DNA from: Piscinibacter sp047600445
Lineage (GTDB): Bacteria; Pseudomonadota; Gammaproteobacteria; Burkholderiales; Burkholderiaceae_C
Assembly: GCF_047600445.1 (NCBI RefSeq)
Contig: NZ_JASGKT010000002.1
Coordinates: 2,852,001 to 2,916,000 of the forward strand
Direction: 5' to 3'
Length of the DNA stretch: 64,000 bases
This document shows positions 27,566-35,799 of the stretch, one piece after another. Below the pieces are notes generated by a model. The model made no database searches. It saw nothing but the letters and a program-made list of their open reading frames with translations, and was not told where the DNA came from. The translations under genes and the position numbers were made by a program. Within the stretch, counting starts at the first letter, position 1; each line of letters begins with the position of its first letter.

Positions 27566-28207
27566 TCAGAAGCGGTACGACAGCCCGACGGCGTAGGTCA
27601 CCGGGCGGAAGTCGATCTCGGTGGTCAGCACCGTCGTGCCGGCGGCCACCAGCTTCGACTTGGTGTCCACGCGCGCCACGCTGGCGAACAGGCCCCAGTT
27701 CTTGTCGAAGGCGTAGTCCACGCCGGCCTGCACCACCAGGCCGGTGGAGTCGGACATCTTCACGTTCGACGCCAGCTTGGACTTCACGCTGGTGAACTTG
27801 GTGTAGTTGATGCCCGCGCCGAGGTAGGGGCGCAGCCGGTCGCCCTCGCTGCCGAAGTGGTAGTTGACGATCAGCGTCGGCGCCACGTTGCGCGCCGACA
27901 GGATGTCGTCGCCGAGGAAGGCCACCGTGCCGGTCGCCTTGGCCTTGATCTTGGGCGGCACGCCGATGATCAGCTCGACGCCGATCTCGGGCGTGAACAG
28001 GCGCTCGTAGGTCAGCAGCAGCGTGGTCGCGTCGCCGGTCTCGGCATCCGCGCCGGGCGGCACGCCGATGCCCTGGATGCCCTTGGTCTTCGAGTTCGTC
28101 GTGTACTGGATCGCGCCGACCTTGACGATGTTCTGCACGGTCTGCGCCTGCGCCGCGCCGCCGGCCGCGAACACGGCCGCGGCCGTCGCCTGGAGGATGA
28201 ACTTCAT
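27566..28207 (-). CDS. OmpW-family outer-membrane protein (second copy)
   Basis: A 213-residue precursor with signal peptide MKFILQATAAAVFAAGGAAQAQ. The mature barrel has TLIVNYHFGSEGDRLRPYLGAGINYTKF, matching the corresponding OmpW element of 5341-5961, and ends in AVGLSYRF with the terminal Phe. Compared with the first copy it carries an extra loop rich in Gly, Pro and Lys near residues 45-60. It lies between the convergent dacB and the SGNH lipoprotein gene. Substrate unknown; OmpW proteins are often induced by stress or hydrophobic compounds. Confidence 0.88.
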   Translation of the reverse strand: MKFILQATAAAVFAAGGAAQAQTVQNIVKVGAIQYTTNSKTKGIQGIGVPPGADAETGDATTLLLTYERLFTPEIGVELIIGVPPKIKAKATGTVAFLGDDILSARNVAPTLIVNYHFGSEGDRLRPYLGAGINYTKFTSVKSKLASNVKMSDSTGLVVQAGVDYAFDKNWGLFASVARVDTKSKLVAAGTTVLTTEIDFRPVTYAVGLSYRF

Positions 28208-28235
28208 GGTGTGCTTCTCCGGGGTGCGGGTGGCG

Positions 28236-29420
28236 TCAGATCCAGCCGAAGGCGCGAAGCTGGGCGAGGAAGACGTCGCTGAACGCCTTGTGGCCGCCGG
28301 TGCTGGGGTGCACCGAGTCGGCGAAGAACCAGGTGGCGGGGTCGGCCGGCGGCGTGTCGCGCAGCGAACCCGGGCCGCAGAACAGCGAGGAGCCGTCGGT
28401 CACGTTGTTGGCCGTGGCCGCCGCGATCTTGGCGGCGTCGCAGGCCGGCGTCGTGATGTTGGTGAAGCCGAGCTGCGTCGCCTTGGCGGTCAGGTCCTTG
28501 AACAGCGCGAAGGTGTCGATGATCTGCACCGGCTGGCCGGTCAGTCCGTCGCGCAGCCACAGGTTGAAGATGCGCGACAGGTCGGTCAGCACGCCGCGCG
28601 CCGGCGCCACCTGCGCCGAGTTGCCGAAGGGCGTGTCGGCGATGTCGCTGAGCGTCATCACCGCGACGTACTTGCCGCCCTTGGCGAGGATCTGCGACTT
28701 CACCAGCGCGGCCAGCTCCAGGGCGGCCTGCTTCATGCCGGCCTGCGCCTCGGTCTGCGCCTGGAACAGCGCGGCGTTGGCCTGGTCGGCGGTGAGCGTG
28801 CCGCCTTGCGCCTGGGCCTGGATCTGCCCCGCCTTGGCGGCGAAGATGCCGAACTGCGTGAACACGTCGTTGCTGCCGACGTAGACCATGATCAGGTCGG
28901 TGTCGGCGAAGCGCCCGCCGAAGGCCGGGTTGGCGAGGTGGTTGGCGATCTGCGTGGACACCGGCACGGTCAGCGCGCCGGCGCCGGTGGCCGGGTCGTG
29001 GCCGATGCCGTTCGGGTCGCTGACGCGCGAGCCGCCCTGGCCGTAGGCGGTGCACGACTTCGCGATCACCGGATTCGGATTGGCCGCCGCCGGGCAGTTC
29101 ACGGCCTGCCCGTTGAAACCCACCTGCGCCGGCGTGACCAGCAGCCCGAGCGCCGCGGCCACGTTCTCGACCCAGATCGTGCTGGTGCTGCTGTTGGTGG
29201 TGAACTTGCCGCCCGGGATGCCGAACTGGGCGGGCACCGGTGAGTAGGTGCCGACGTCGCTGAGGCTGTCGCCGAAGCTGATCAGCGCGGTGAAGTTGCC
29301 CTTGGTGGTCGGTGCGCCCGAAGGCGAGCCGCTGCCGGGCACATCGGGGTCGCCCCCGCCACAAGCCGCGAGCAGCGCGGCCGCCAGCGCCAGCGGCGCC
29401 ACGGAACGGAACAGCTTCAT
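28236..29420 (-). CDS. SGNH/GDSL-family lipoprotein hydrolase (active-site motifs intact)
   Basis: A 394-residue lipoprotein precursor: MKLFRSVAPLALAAALLAAC, lipobox LAAC at Cys20, then a GGGD/Ser/Pro linker. Block I is ISFGDSLSDVGTY with the nucleophilic Ser, block III is VYVGSNDVF (Gly-x-Asn-Asp), and block V is FADSVHPSTGGH (Asp and His). The fold belongs to GDSL esterases/lipases, here without an autotransporter barrel. The ATG at 29420 was chosen because it starts the lipoprotein signal; an upstream ATG adds 31 non-hydrophobic residues. A TetR-type operator-like palindrome lies 24 bases upstream, and a degenerate paralogue follows at 29545-30513. Confidence 0.88.
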   Translation of the reverse strand: MKLFRSVAPLALAAALLAACGGGDPDVPGSGSPSGAPTTKGNFTALISFGDSLSDVGTYSPVPAQFGIPGGKFTTNSSTSTIWVENVAAALGLLVTPAQVGFNGQAVNCPAAANPNPVIAKSCTAYGQGGSRVSDPNGIGHDPATGAGALTVPVSTQIANHLANPAFGGRFADTDLIMVYVGSNDVFTQFGIFAAKAGQIQAQAQGGTLTADQANAALFQAQTEAQAGMKQAALELAALVKSQILAKGGKYVAVMTLSDIADTPFGNSAQVAPARGVLTDLSRIFNLWLRDGLTGQPVQIIDTFALFKDLTAKATQLGFTNITTPACDAAKIAAATANNVTDGSSLFCGPGSLRDTPPADPATWFFADSVHPSTGGHKAFSDVFLAQLRAFGWI

Positions 29421-29443
29421 GCACACCTCTTCGTGGTCGGTCA

Positions 29444-29465
29444 AAAACGAACGGTCGTTCGTTTT
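29444..29465. promoter_or_regulatory. TetR-family operator-like palindrome
   Basis: Two perfect 10-base arms, AAAACGAACG and CGTTCGTTTT, flank a GT centre. The core ACGAACGGTCGTTCGT is typical of TetR-family operators. It sits 24 bases upstream of the SGNH lipoprotein start. No tetR-like gene is in this window, so the regulator would be encoded elsewhere. Confidence 0.6.
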
Positions 29466-29544
29466 CTGTCCGGCCACTATAGGCGCGCGCCGCGGCGCGG
29501 CGCCGCAGGACAAACCCGGCTCGCGCCCTCGGGACTTTTCCCGA

Positions 29545-30513
29545 TCAGAAGGGGTTGGTGCGCACCCGGTTCGCGGCCAGCGTGCCGATGTAGGCGTGGC
29601 CCTGCGGGCCGAAGTGGCGGTCGTCGGCCCACAGGTGCGAGGTCGAGGTGGCGCCCGTCACCAGCGTGTCGGTGCTGCAGTCGATCAGCGCGGGCGCGAG
29701 CGCCGCGTCGCAGGCCACCACCAGCGAGTTGCTCATCGCGTAGCTGCTCGGGTACTTGTACATCGTGTCCATCAGCTCGTTGGTCAGCATCAGCGCCACC
29801 TCCGAGCCGTTCTCCTTGGCGATGCCCAGGCGCAGCCCGCCGTTGAAGGCGTCCACCATCTCCTTGAGCAGCTTGGTGCGCGAGTTGTCGCCGGCGGTCA
29901 CATCGTCGGCGCGCGCGAAGGGCATCACCGACAGGCTGGGCACGGTCGACACCAGCACCTTGCCGCCGGCGTCGGCGACGCGCACCACCTGCGCCGCCAG
30001 CGCGCCGCCCGCGGCCTTGGCCGCGGCCACCAGTTCCGCGCTCGGCGTGGCCGGGTAGCTCGCGTACAGCGCCAGCAGGTCGTGCTGGCCGACCAGCAGC
30101 GTCACCAGATCCCTGTCGGAGAAGGAATCGGCGGCGAGGTGCTGGTCGATCTGCGCCGCGAGGTCGGCCACCGTGGCGCCTTCGGCCGCATAGATGCGGC
30201 TGGCCGGGTCGGCGACGTTGTCGGGATTGCACTCGGGAAACACCAGGCCGTGGCTGGCGGCCAGGCGCTGCACCCACAGCGGGTTCGTGACGCACGACAG
30301 CGTCTTCACGCCGCCGCTGTCGGCCACCATCGCGTTGATGCCGTACTTGCGGCCCGCCGGGGTGATGACGCTGTACTCGTCGCCGAAGGCCAGCACGCGG
30401 CGCGGCTCGAAGGCCTTGACCGGATCGCCGCCGCCGCAGGAGGCCAGCAGCGTCGCGAGGCCGAGGGTGAAGGCCAGCGCGGCGCGTCGGGGGGCGAAGG
30501 CGGAGAAATTCAT
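29545..30513 (-). CDS. SGNH-like lipoprotein with a degenerate catalytic motif
   Basis: A 322-residue lipoprotein precursor (signal ending LATLLASC at about Cys26, then GGGDP). It aligns in layout with the neighbour at 28236-29420: block I is LAFGDEYSVI instead of FGDSLSDV, block III is LLVGQHDLL in place of VGSNDVF, and block V is WADDRHFGPQGH. So the classical Ser is replaced by Glu, and Asn by His, while the Asp-x-x-His end is kept. Either the Ser two positions downstream in block I serves, or the protein is a non-catalytic binding paralogue. It is probably a tandem duplicate. Its function is unknown. Confidence 0.78.
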   Translation of the reverse strand: MNFSAFAPRRAALAFTLGLATLLASCGGGDPVKAFEPRRVLAFGDEYSVITPAGRKYGINAMVADSGGVKTLSCVTNPLWVQRLAASHGLVFPECNPDNVADPASRIYAAEGATVADLAAQIDQHLAADSFSDRDLVTLLVGQHDLLALYASYPATPSAELVAAAKAAGGALAAQVVRVADAGGKVLVSTVPSLSVMPFARADDVTAGDNSRTKLLKEMVDAFNGGLRLGIAKENGSEVALMLTNELMDTMYKYPSSYAMSNSLVVACDAALAPALIDCSTDTLVTGATSTSHLWADDRHFGPQGHAYIGTLAANRVRTNPF

Positions 30514-30549
30514 CGAAGCTCCAACAATGGAAGGTGTGATCGTCGCGTG

Positions 30550-31533
30550 TCAGGCGGCCGCGGCGGCGCGAACCAGCCGGTCGCGCACGCCGTCCCAGGC
30601 GGCACCGGCCGGCGGCTCCTCGACCCAGATCAGATCCAGGCCGAGGGCATCGAGTTCGCGCAGGACGGCGAAGAGCTCGTGCGCGGCGCGCTCGGGCGCG
30701 TCGGGCATCGCGCGCCGCGCGAGGCGCGAGCCGGGCGGCAAGGGCACGGTGCGCGAATATACCGCCAGCTTCAGGGCGCTGTCGCCGAGCATCTGCAACG
30801 CCGTGTTGAGCATCTCGGTGGGCATCAGGCGCAGCCTGGCGCGCGGCGCGTAGTGCGCCTCCAGCGTGCCGGAGGCGCGCGGCGCGTCCGCGCCCGGCCG
30901 GGCCAGCGGCGCGCCGAGCGCGGCCTCGATGCGGCCGCGCTCGATCTGCCCCGGCCGCAGCAGCGCCGGCGCGCGGCCCGAGCAGTCGACGATGCTCGAC
31001 TCGATGCCGACCTCGCAATCGCCGCCGTCGAGCACCGGCAGCGCGGCGCCGAACTCGTCGACGACGTGCTGCGCGCGCGTCGGGCTGATGCGGCCGAAGC
31101 GGTTGGCGCTCGGCGCGGCGACGCCGCGCACGCCGCGCCGCCGCGCCGCGCCGAGCAGCGCGCGCGCCACCGGGTGCGCCGGGCAGCGCAGGCCGATGCT
31201 GGCCTGCCCCGCGGCGGCGGCCGAGGCGACGCCCGGCGCGCGCGGCACGATGAGGGTCAGCGGCCCGGGCCAGAAAGCGGCGATCAGGCGCTCGGCGGCG
31301 GCGTTCAGCGCGCCGGCGAACACCAGCGCGTCGGCGCGGTCGAGCACGTGCACGATCAGCGGGTGGTCGGCCGGGCGGCCCTTCAGCGCGAAGATCCTGC
31401 CCACCGCCGCGTCGTCGTCGGCGCGCGCGCCCAGGCCGTAGACGGTTTCGGTCGGGAAGGCGACCAGTTCGCCCGCGGCGAGCGTCTCGGCCGCCTGTTC
31501 GATCGCGGCATCGTCCTGGCCCGGCAGCAGCAC
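30550..31533 (-). CDS. tsaC: L-threonylcarbamoyladenylate synthase (Sua5-type)
   Basis: It makes threonylcarbamoyl-AMP from threonine, bicarbonate and ATP, the first step of t6A synthesis. The YrdC domain (residues 1-200) shows PTETVYGLGARADDDAAVGRIFALKGRPADHPL and APSANRFGRISPT; a C-terminal Sua5 domain brings the length to 327. The start is a GTG that shares one base with the purK stop (TAGTG), implying coupled translation. Its pathway partner tsaB is 5 kb away. The Sua5 form, rather than the short YrdC form, is usual in this order. Confidence 0.93.
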   Translation of the reverse strand: MLLPGQDDAAIEQAAETLAAGELVAFPTETVYGLGARADDDAAVGRIFALKGRPADHPLIVHVLDRADALVFAGALNAAAERLIAAFWPGPLTLIVPRAPGVASAAAAGQASIGLRCPAHPVARALLGAARRRGVRGVAAPSANRFGRISPTRAQHVVDEFGAALPVLDGGDCEVGIESSIVDCSGRAPALLRPGQIERGRIEAALGAPLARPGADAPRASGTLEAHYAPRARLRLMPTEMLNTALQMLGDSALKLAVYSRTVPLPPGSRLARRAMPDAPERAAHELFAVLRELDALGLDLIWVEEPPAGAAWDGVRDRLVRAAAAA

Positions 31534-32696
31534 TAGAACGCCTCGATGCCCAGCAGCGCGGCGGCGCGCAGCGCGAGCTCGCGCGCCGCCTCGGCCGTTG
31601 CCGCGGTGATCGTCAGGTGGCCCATCTTGCGCCCGCGCCGCGCCTCGGCCTTGCCGTACAGGTGCAGGTGCGCGCCGGGCAGCGCCAGCACGCCCGCCCA
31701 GTCGGGTTCGACGGCCCGCTCACCGCGCGCGAACCACAGGTCGCCGAGCAGGTTCAGCATCAGCGCCGGCGAATGCAGGCGCGGCTGCACCAGCGGCGCG
31801 CCGGCCAGCGTGCGCACCTGCAGCTCGAACTGCGAGACGTCGCAGGCGTCGATGCTATAGTGGCCGGAGTTGTGCGGCCGCGGCGCCATCTCGTTGGCGA
31901 CCAGCGAGCCGTCGGCGAGCACGAAGAACTCGACGCACAGCACGCCGACGTAGCCCATCGAGGCGGCGATGCGTTCGGCCGCCGCGACGGCCTGCCCGGA
32001 GAGTTTGCCGTCGATCGCCGCCGGCACCGTGGTGACGGCGAGGATGCCGTCGCGGTGCAGGTTGCGCTGCACCGGCAGGTGAACCACCGCGCCGTCGGCG
32101 CCGCGCGCGACGATCACGCTGATCTCGGCGGCGAGCTCGAGCCGCTGTTCGAGCACGCAGGCCACGCCCTTCATCGCCGCCCAGGCGGCGGCGAGTTCGG
32201 CGCGGTCGCGCACGCGCGCCTGGCCCTTGCCGTCGTAGCCCAGGCGCGCGGTCTTCAGGATGCCGGGCAGCAGCCCGGCATCCACGCCGTCGAGCTGCGC
32301 TGGCGTCTCGATGACGGCGTGCGCCGCGCAGGGCACGCCGCAGCGCACGAAGTGCGCCTTCTCCAGCGCGCGGTCCTGGCAGATCGCCACCGCGTCGGCG
32401 CCCGGCGCCACCGGACGCGACGCCGCGAGCGTGCGCAGCGCGGCGGCCGGCACGTTCTCGAACTCGGTGGTGACCGCCGCGCTGCACCGCGCCAGTTGCG
32501 CGAGGCCGGCGTCGTCGAGGTACTCGGCGCGCACGTGGCGCTGCGCCACCCCGCCGGCCGGGCTCGCGGCGTCGGGGTCGAGCACCGCGGCGGCGTAACC
32601 GAGCTGCTGGGCGGCGTGCACGAACATGCGGCCGAGCTGGCCGCCGCCCATCACGCCGAGCGTGGCGCCGGGAGCGATGAAGCGCTCGCCGCTCAC
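31533..32696 (-). CDS. purK: N5-carboxyaminoimidazole ribonucleotide synthase
   Basis: An ATP-grasp enzyme that carboxylates AIR with bicarbonate and ATP to N5-CAIR in purine synthesis. The N-terminus has GATLGVMGGGQLGRMFVHAAQQLGY (residues 8-32), the ATP-grasp core includes KTARLGYDGKGQARV and EISVIVARG, and NEMAPRPHNSGHYSIDAC is a PurK signature near residue 270. 387 residues is standard. The ATG overlaps the purE stop (ATGA), and tsaC overlaps its own stop, so purE-purK-tsaC is one translationally coupled unit. Confidence 0.96.
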   Translation of the reverse strand: MSGERFIAPGATLGVMGGGQLGRMFVHAAQQLGYAAAVLDPDAASPAGGVAQRHVRAEYLDDAGLAQLARCSAAVTTEFENVPAAALRTLAASRPVAPGADAVAICQDRALEKAHFVRCGVPCAAHAVIETPAQLDGVDAGLLPGILKTARLGYDGKGQARVRDRAELAAAWAAMKGVACVLEQRLELAAEISVIVARGADGAVVHLPVQRNLHRDGILAVTTVPAAIDGKLSGQAVAAAERIAASMGYVGVLCVEFFVLADGSLVANEMAPRPHNSGHYSIDACDVSQFELQVRTLAGAPLVQPRLHSPALMLNLLGDLWFARGERAVEPDWAGVLALPGAHLHLYGKAEARRGRKMGHLTITAATAEAARELALRAAALLGIEAF

Positions 32697-33223
32697 TTCA
32701 GTTCGGAGGTCATCGCCCGCGCCGCCTCGGTCTGGCGCGCGCGGTAGGCGTCGAGCTTCGCGCGCAGCGCGGCGTCGCCGGCGGCCAGCATCGCCACCGC
32801 GAACAGCGCCGCGTTGGCCGCGCCGGCCGCGCCGATCGCGAAGGTGGCCACCGGAATGCCCTTGGGCATCTGCACGATCGAGTGCAGCGAGTCGACGCCT
32901 TGCAGGTGCCGGCTCGCCACCGGCACGCCGAGCACCGGCACCGTGGTCTTGGCCGCCAGCATGCCGGGCAGGTGCGCCGCGCCGCCGGCGCCGGCGATGA
33001 TCGCGCGCAGGCCGCGCGCCGCGGCGCCTTCCGCGTAGGCGAACATGTCGTCGGGCATGCGGTGCGCCGAGACGACGCGCGCCTCGTGCGGCACGCCGAA
33101 CTCGGCGAGGATCTCGGCGGCGGCTTTCAAGGTCTCCCAGTCGCTGCTGGAGCCCATCACGACGCCGACGAGCGGGGGGGCGACGGTCACGGCCTGCTCC
33201 GGTCTTCTGGCGAAACCGGTCAT
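32693..33223 (-). CDS. purE: N5-CAIR mutase (PurE class I)
   Basis: It moves the carboxyl group of N5-CAIR to give CAIR. Signatures are VVMGSSSDWETLKAAAEIL, RVVSAHRMPDDMFAYA, IAGAGGAAHLPGMLAAKT and LHSIVQMPKGIPVATFAIG. The 176-residue protein starts at the ATG at 33223; the first 20 residues are a variable lead-in. purK overlaps its end. Upstream, only 50 bases, mostly a REP element, separate it from fba; the purC gene that is commonly found at this point in Burkholderiales is absent. Confidence 0.95.
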   Translation of the reverse strand: MTGFARRPEQAVTVAPPLVGVVMGSSSDWETLKAAAEILAEFGVPHEARVVSAHRMPDDMFAYAEGAAARGLRAIIAGAGGAAHLPGMLAAKTTVPVLGVPVASRHLQGVDSLHSIVQMPKGIPVATFAIGAAGAANAALFAVAMLAAGDAALRAKLDAYRARQTEAARAMTSELK

Positions 33224-33235
33224 TGTAGGCGGCGC

Positions 33236-33264
33236 GCCCTTCGACAAGCTCAGGGCGCGAACGG
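33236..33264. repeat. REP-like element between fba and purE
   Basis: GCCCTTCGACAAGCTCAGGG followed by CGCGAACGGAT is a copy of the element at 19115-19142. It fills most of the 50-base gap between fba and purE. Confidence 0.75.
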
Positions 33265-33273
33265 ATCAGCGCG

Positions 33274-34338
33274 TCAGATCACCGTCTGCGCGAGTTCGCC
33301 GCGCGCGTAGCGCTGCGTCACCTCGACCAGCGTCTGCGGCTTGATCTTGCCGGCCTGGCCTTCGCAGCCGAATTCGAGGTAGCGCTGCTTGCACACCTTG
33401 TAGGCGGCTTCGCGCGCCGGCTTCAGCCATTCGCGGGCGTCGAACTTGTCGGGGTTCTCGGCCATGAACTTGCGCACCGCGCCGGTCATCGCGAGGCGGA
33501 TGTCGGTGTCGATGTTGATCTTGCGCACGCCGTGCTTGATCGCTTCCTGGATCTCCTCGATCGGCACGCCGTAGGTCTCCTTCATCTTGCCGCCGTACTG
33601 GTTGATGATGGCCAGCAGCTCCTGCGGCACCGACGACGAGCCGTGCATCACCAGGTGCGTGTTCGGGATGCGCTTGTGGATCTCCTTGACGCGCCCGATG
33701 GCCAGGATGTCGCCGGTGGGCTTGCGGGTGAACTTGTAGGCGCCGTGGCTGGTGCCGATGGCGATGGCCAGCGCGTCGAGCTGCGTCGCCTTGACGAACT
33801 GCGCGGCTTCCTCGGGGTCGGTCAGCAGCGCGCTGTGGTCGAGCTTGCCGACCGCGCCGACGCCGTCTTCCTCGCCGGCCTCGCCGGTTTCCAGGCTGCC
33901 CAGGCAGCCCAGTTCGCCCTCGACGGTGACGCCCACCGCGTGGGCCATGTCGACCACCTTGCGCGTGACCTGCACGTTGTAGGCGAAGTCGGCCGGCGTC
34001 TTGCCGTCCTCGCGCAGCGAGCCGTCCATCATCACCGAGCCGAAGCCGAGCTTGATCGCGCCCTCGCAGATCGCCGGCGAGGTGCCGTGGTCCTGGTGCA
34101 TCACCAGCGGGATCTGCGGATAGGCCTCGGTGGCGGCCTGGATCAGGTGCTTGATGAAGGATTCGCCGGCGTACTTGCGCGCGCCGGCGCTGGCCTGCAG
34201 GATCACCGGCGCGCCGACCTCGCCGGCGGCCTGCATCACCGCCTGCACCTGTTCGAGGTTGTTGACGTTGAAGGCGGGGATGCCGTAGCCGTTCTCGGCG
34301 GCGTGGTCGAGGAGCTGGCGCATCGAAACGAGGGGCAT
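33274..34338 (-). CDS. fba: Fructose-bisphosphate aldolase class II
   Basis: This zinc-dependent enzyme interconverts fructose 1,6-bisphosphate with DHAP and GAP in glycolysis, gluconeogenesis and the Calvin cycle. The 354-residue protein begins MPLVSMRQLLDHAAENGYGIPAFNVNN and shows VMHQDHGTS (zinc His), SVMMDGS, VEGELGCLGS, TSHGAYKF and VMHGSSSVPQ. This is the CbbA/FbaA form typical of Betaproteobacteria. The start was set at 34338, preceded by CGGAGAA; an in-frame upstream start adds a basic, unconserved segment. Confidence 0.97.
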   Translation of the reverse strand: MPLVSMRQLLDHAAENGYGIPAFNVNNLEQVQAVMQAAGEVGAPVILQASAGARKYAGESFIKHLIQAATEAYPQIPLVMHQDHGTSPAICEGAIKLGFGSVMMDGSLREDGKTPADFAYNVQVTRKVVDMAHAVGVTVEGELGCLGSLETGEAGEEDGVGAVGKLDHSALLTDPEEAAQFVKATQLDALAIAIGTSHGAYKFTRKPTGDILAIGRVKEIHKRIPNTHLVMHGSSSVPQELLAIINQYGGKMKETYGVPIEEIQEAIKHGVRKINIDTDIRLAMTGAVRKFMAENPDKFDAREWLKPAREAAYKVCKQRYLEFGCEGQAGKIKPQTLVEVTQRYARGELAQTVI

Positions 34339-34459
34339 GTCGTTCTCCGGAATGGGTGTTCGTCCGTAACCTGTCGGTAACTGCCTCGATTTTAGCCAGC
34401 GGGGTCGGCGCGACCGGGCCGCCGGACGCCCGCATCCGGGGGATCGCGCCACGCCCGGC

Positions 34460-35671
34460 TCAGCCGATGCGCTCGGCGCGGTAGCCCTGCTCGCGCAGCG
34501 CGGCGAGGATCTGCGCGATGTGCGCTACGCCGCGCGTCTGCACCACCACCTCGATCTCGGCGCGCTCCACCGACAGCGAGGTGAAGGCGCGCTGGTGCTC
34601 GACCGAATCGATGTTGGCGCCGAGCCGGCCCAGCAGCGTGGCGACGTCGGCCAGCGCGCCCGGCACGTCGCGGATGTCCAGGCGCAGCCGCGCCAGCCGG
34701 CCCGACTTGACCATGCCGCGCTGCACGATCTCGGCCAGCACCAGCGGCTCGATGTTGCCGCCGCTGAGCACCAGGCCGACATGCCGGCCGGCGAAGCGCG
34801 CGCCGTGTTTGATCAGCGCGGCCAGGCCGACGGCGCCGGCGCCCTCGACCACGGTCTTCTCGATCTCCAGCAGCATCAGGATGGCCTGCTCGATGTCGTC
34901 CTCGGCCACCAGCAGCACGTCGTCGACGCGCTCGCGGATCAGCGGCAGCGTCAGCGCGCCGGGCGCCCTGACCGCGATGCCGTCGGCGATGGTGGCCTGC
35001 GCGCTCTCGCGCGCGCCGCCGTGCGCGGCGTTCCAGGCGGCCGGGAAGCGTTCCGTCTGCACGCCGACCACCTGGATGCCGGGCCGCAGCGCCTTGGCCG
35101 CGGTGGCGATGCCGGAGATCAGCCCGCCGCCGCCGATGGCCACCAGCAGCGTGTCGAGCTGCGGCTGCGCGGCCAGCATTTCCAGCGCGATGGTGCCCTG
35201 GCCCGCCGCCACCGCCAGGTCGTCGTAGGGATGCACCAGCGTCAGGCCGCGCTCGCGCGCCAGCGCCAGGCCGTGGTTGCGCGCATCGTCGAAGGTGTCG
35301 CCCTCCAGCACCACGCCGGCGCCGAAGCGGCGCGTGTTCTCGACCTTCACCGCCGGCGCGAAGCGCGGCATCACGATCACCGCCGGGATGCCCATGCGCT
35401 GCGCGTGGTACGCCACGCCCTGCGCGTGGTTGCCGGCCGACACCGCCAGCACGCCGGCCGCGCGCTCGGCGGCGCCCAGTTGCGCCATCTTGTTGAGCGC
35501 GCCGCGCTCCTTGAACGAGGCGGTGAACTGGTGGTTCTCGAACTTCAGGCAGACCTCGCAGCCGGCCAGCGCCGACAGCGTGCGCGAGCGCAGGCAGGGC
35601 GTGTCCACCACCTCGCCGCGCAGGCGTTCGGCGGCTGCTTGAACGTTGGCGAGCGTCAGCGTATCGGACAT
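34460..35671 (-). CDS. ilvA: Threonine ammonia-lyase (threonine dehydratase) with C-terminal ACT domain
   Basis: A PLP enzyme deaminating threonine to 2-oxobutyrate, feeding isoleucine synthesis or catabolism. The PLP lysine is K54 in TASFKERGALNKM; SAGNHAQGVAYHAQRMGI and IGGGGLISGIATA (phosphate-binding glycine loop) follow. One ACT-like domain occupies residues 325-403. At 403 residues with a single short ACT domain it is closer to the catabolic/TdcB-extended type than to the 500-residue biosynthetic IlvA. The ATG at 35671 has GGTGGAG 9 bases before it; an alternative ATG lies at 35692. It is inserted between pyk and fba. Confidence 0.9.
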   Translation of the reverse strand: MSDTLTLANVQAAAERLRGEVVDTPCLRSRTLSALAGCEVCLKFENHQFTASFKERGALNKMAQLGAAERAAGVLAVSAGNHAQGVAYHAQRMGIPAVIVMPRFAPAVKVENTRRFGAGVVLEGDTFDDARNHGLALARERGLTLVHPYDDLAVAAGQGTIALEMLAAQPQLDTLLVAIGGGGLISGIATAAKALRPGIQVVGVQTERFPAAWNAAHGGARESAQATIADGIAVRAPGALTLPLIRERVDDVLLVAEDDIEQAILMLLEIEKTVVEGAGAVGLAALIKHGARFAGRHVGLVLSGGNIEPLVLAEIVQRGMVKSGRLARLRLDIRDVPGALADVATLLGRLGANIDSVEHQRAFTSLSVERAEIEVVVQTRGVAHIAQILAALREQGYRAERIG

Positions 35672-35719
35672 TTCAATTACTCCACCGCGCATCGCATGAA
35701 TCCACGCCGATCCAGCGAC

Positions 35720-35795
35720 CGCCGCGGAACCGGCTCTGCCGGGCCGCTGGCGGTGCCCCCTGGGGGGAGGCGCCGAAGGCGCTTCCGGGGGGATT
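35720..35795. repeat. GC-rich repeat between pyk and ilvA (GCCGCGGAACCGGCTC type)
   Basis: CGCCGCGGAACCGGCTC (35720-35736) recurs at 45465-45481. It is followed by CCCCCTGGGGGG (around 35755-35767) and by GGCGCC-GAAGGCGC-TTCCGGGGGG. The block has several overlapping self-complementary stretches. I believe this motif is common in intergenic regions of related Burkholderiales genomes; a genome-wide count would show it. Confidence 0.65.
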
Positions 35796-35799
35796 CCAT

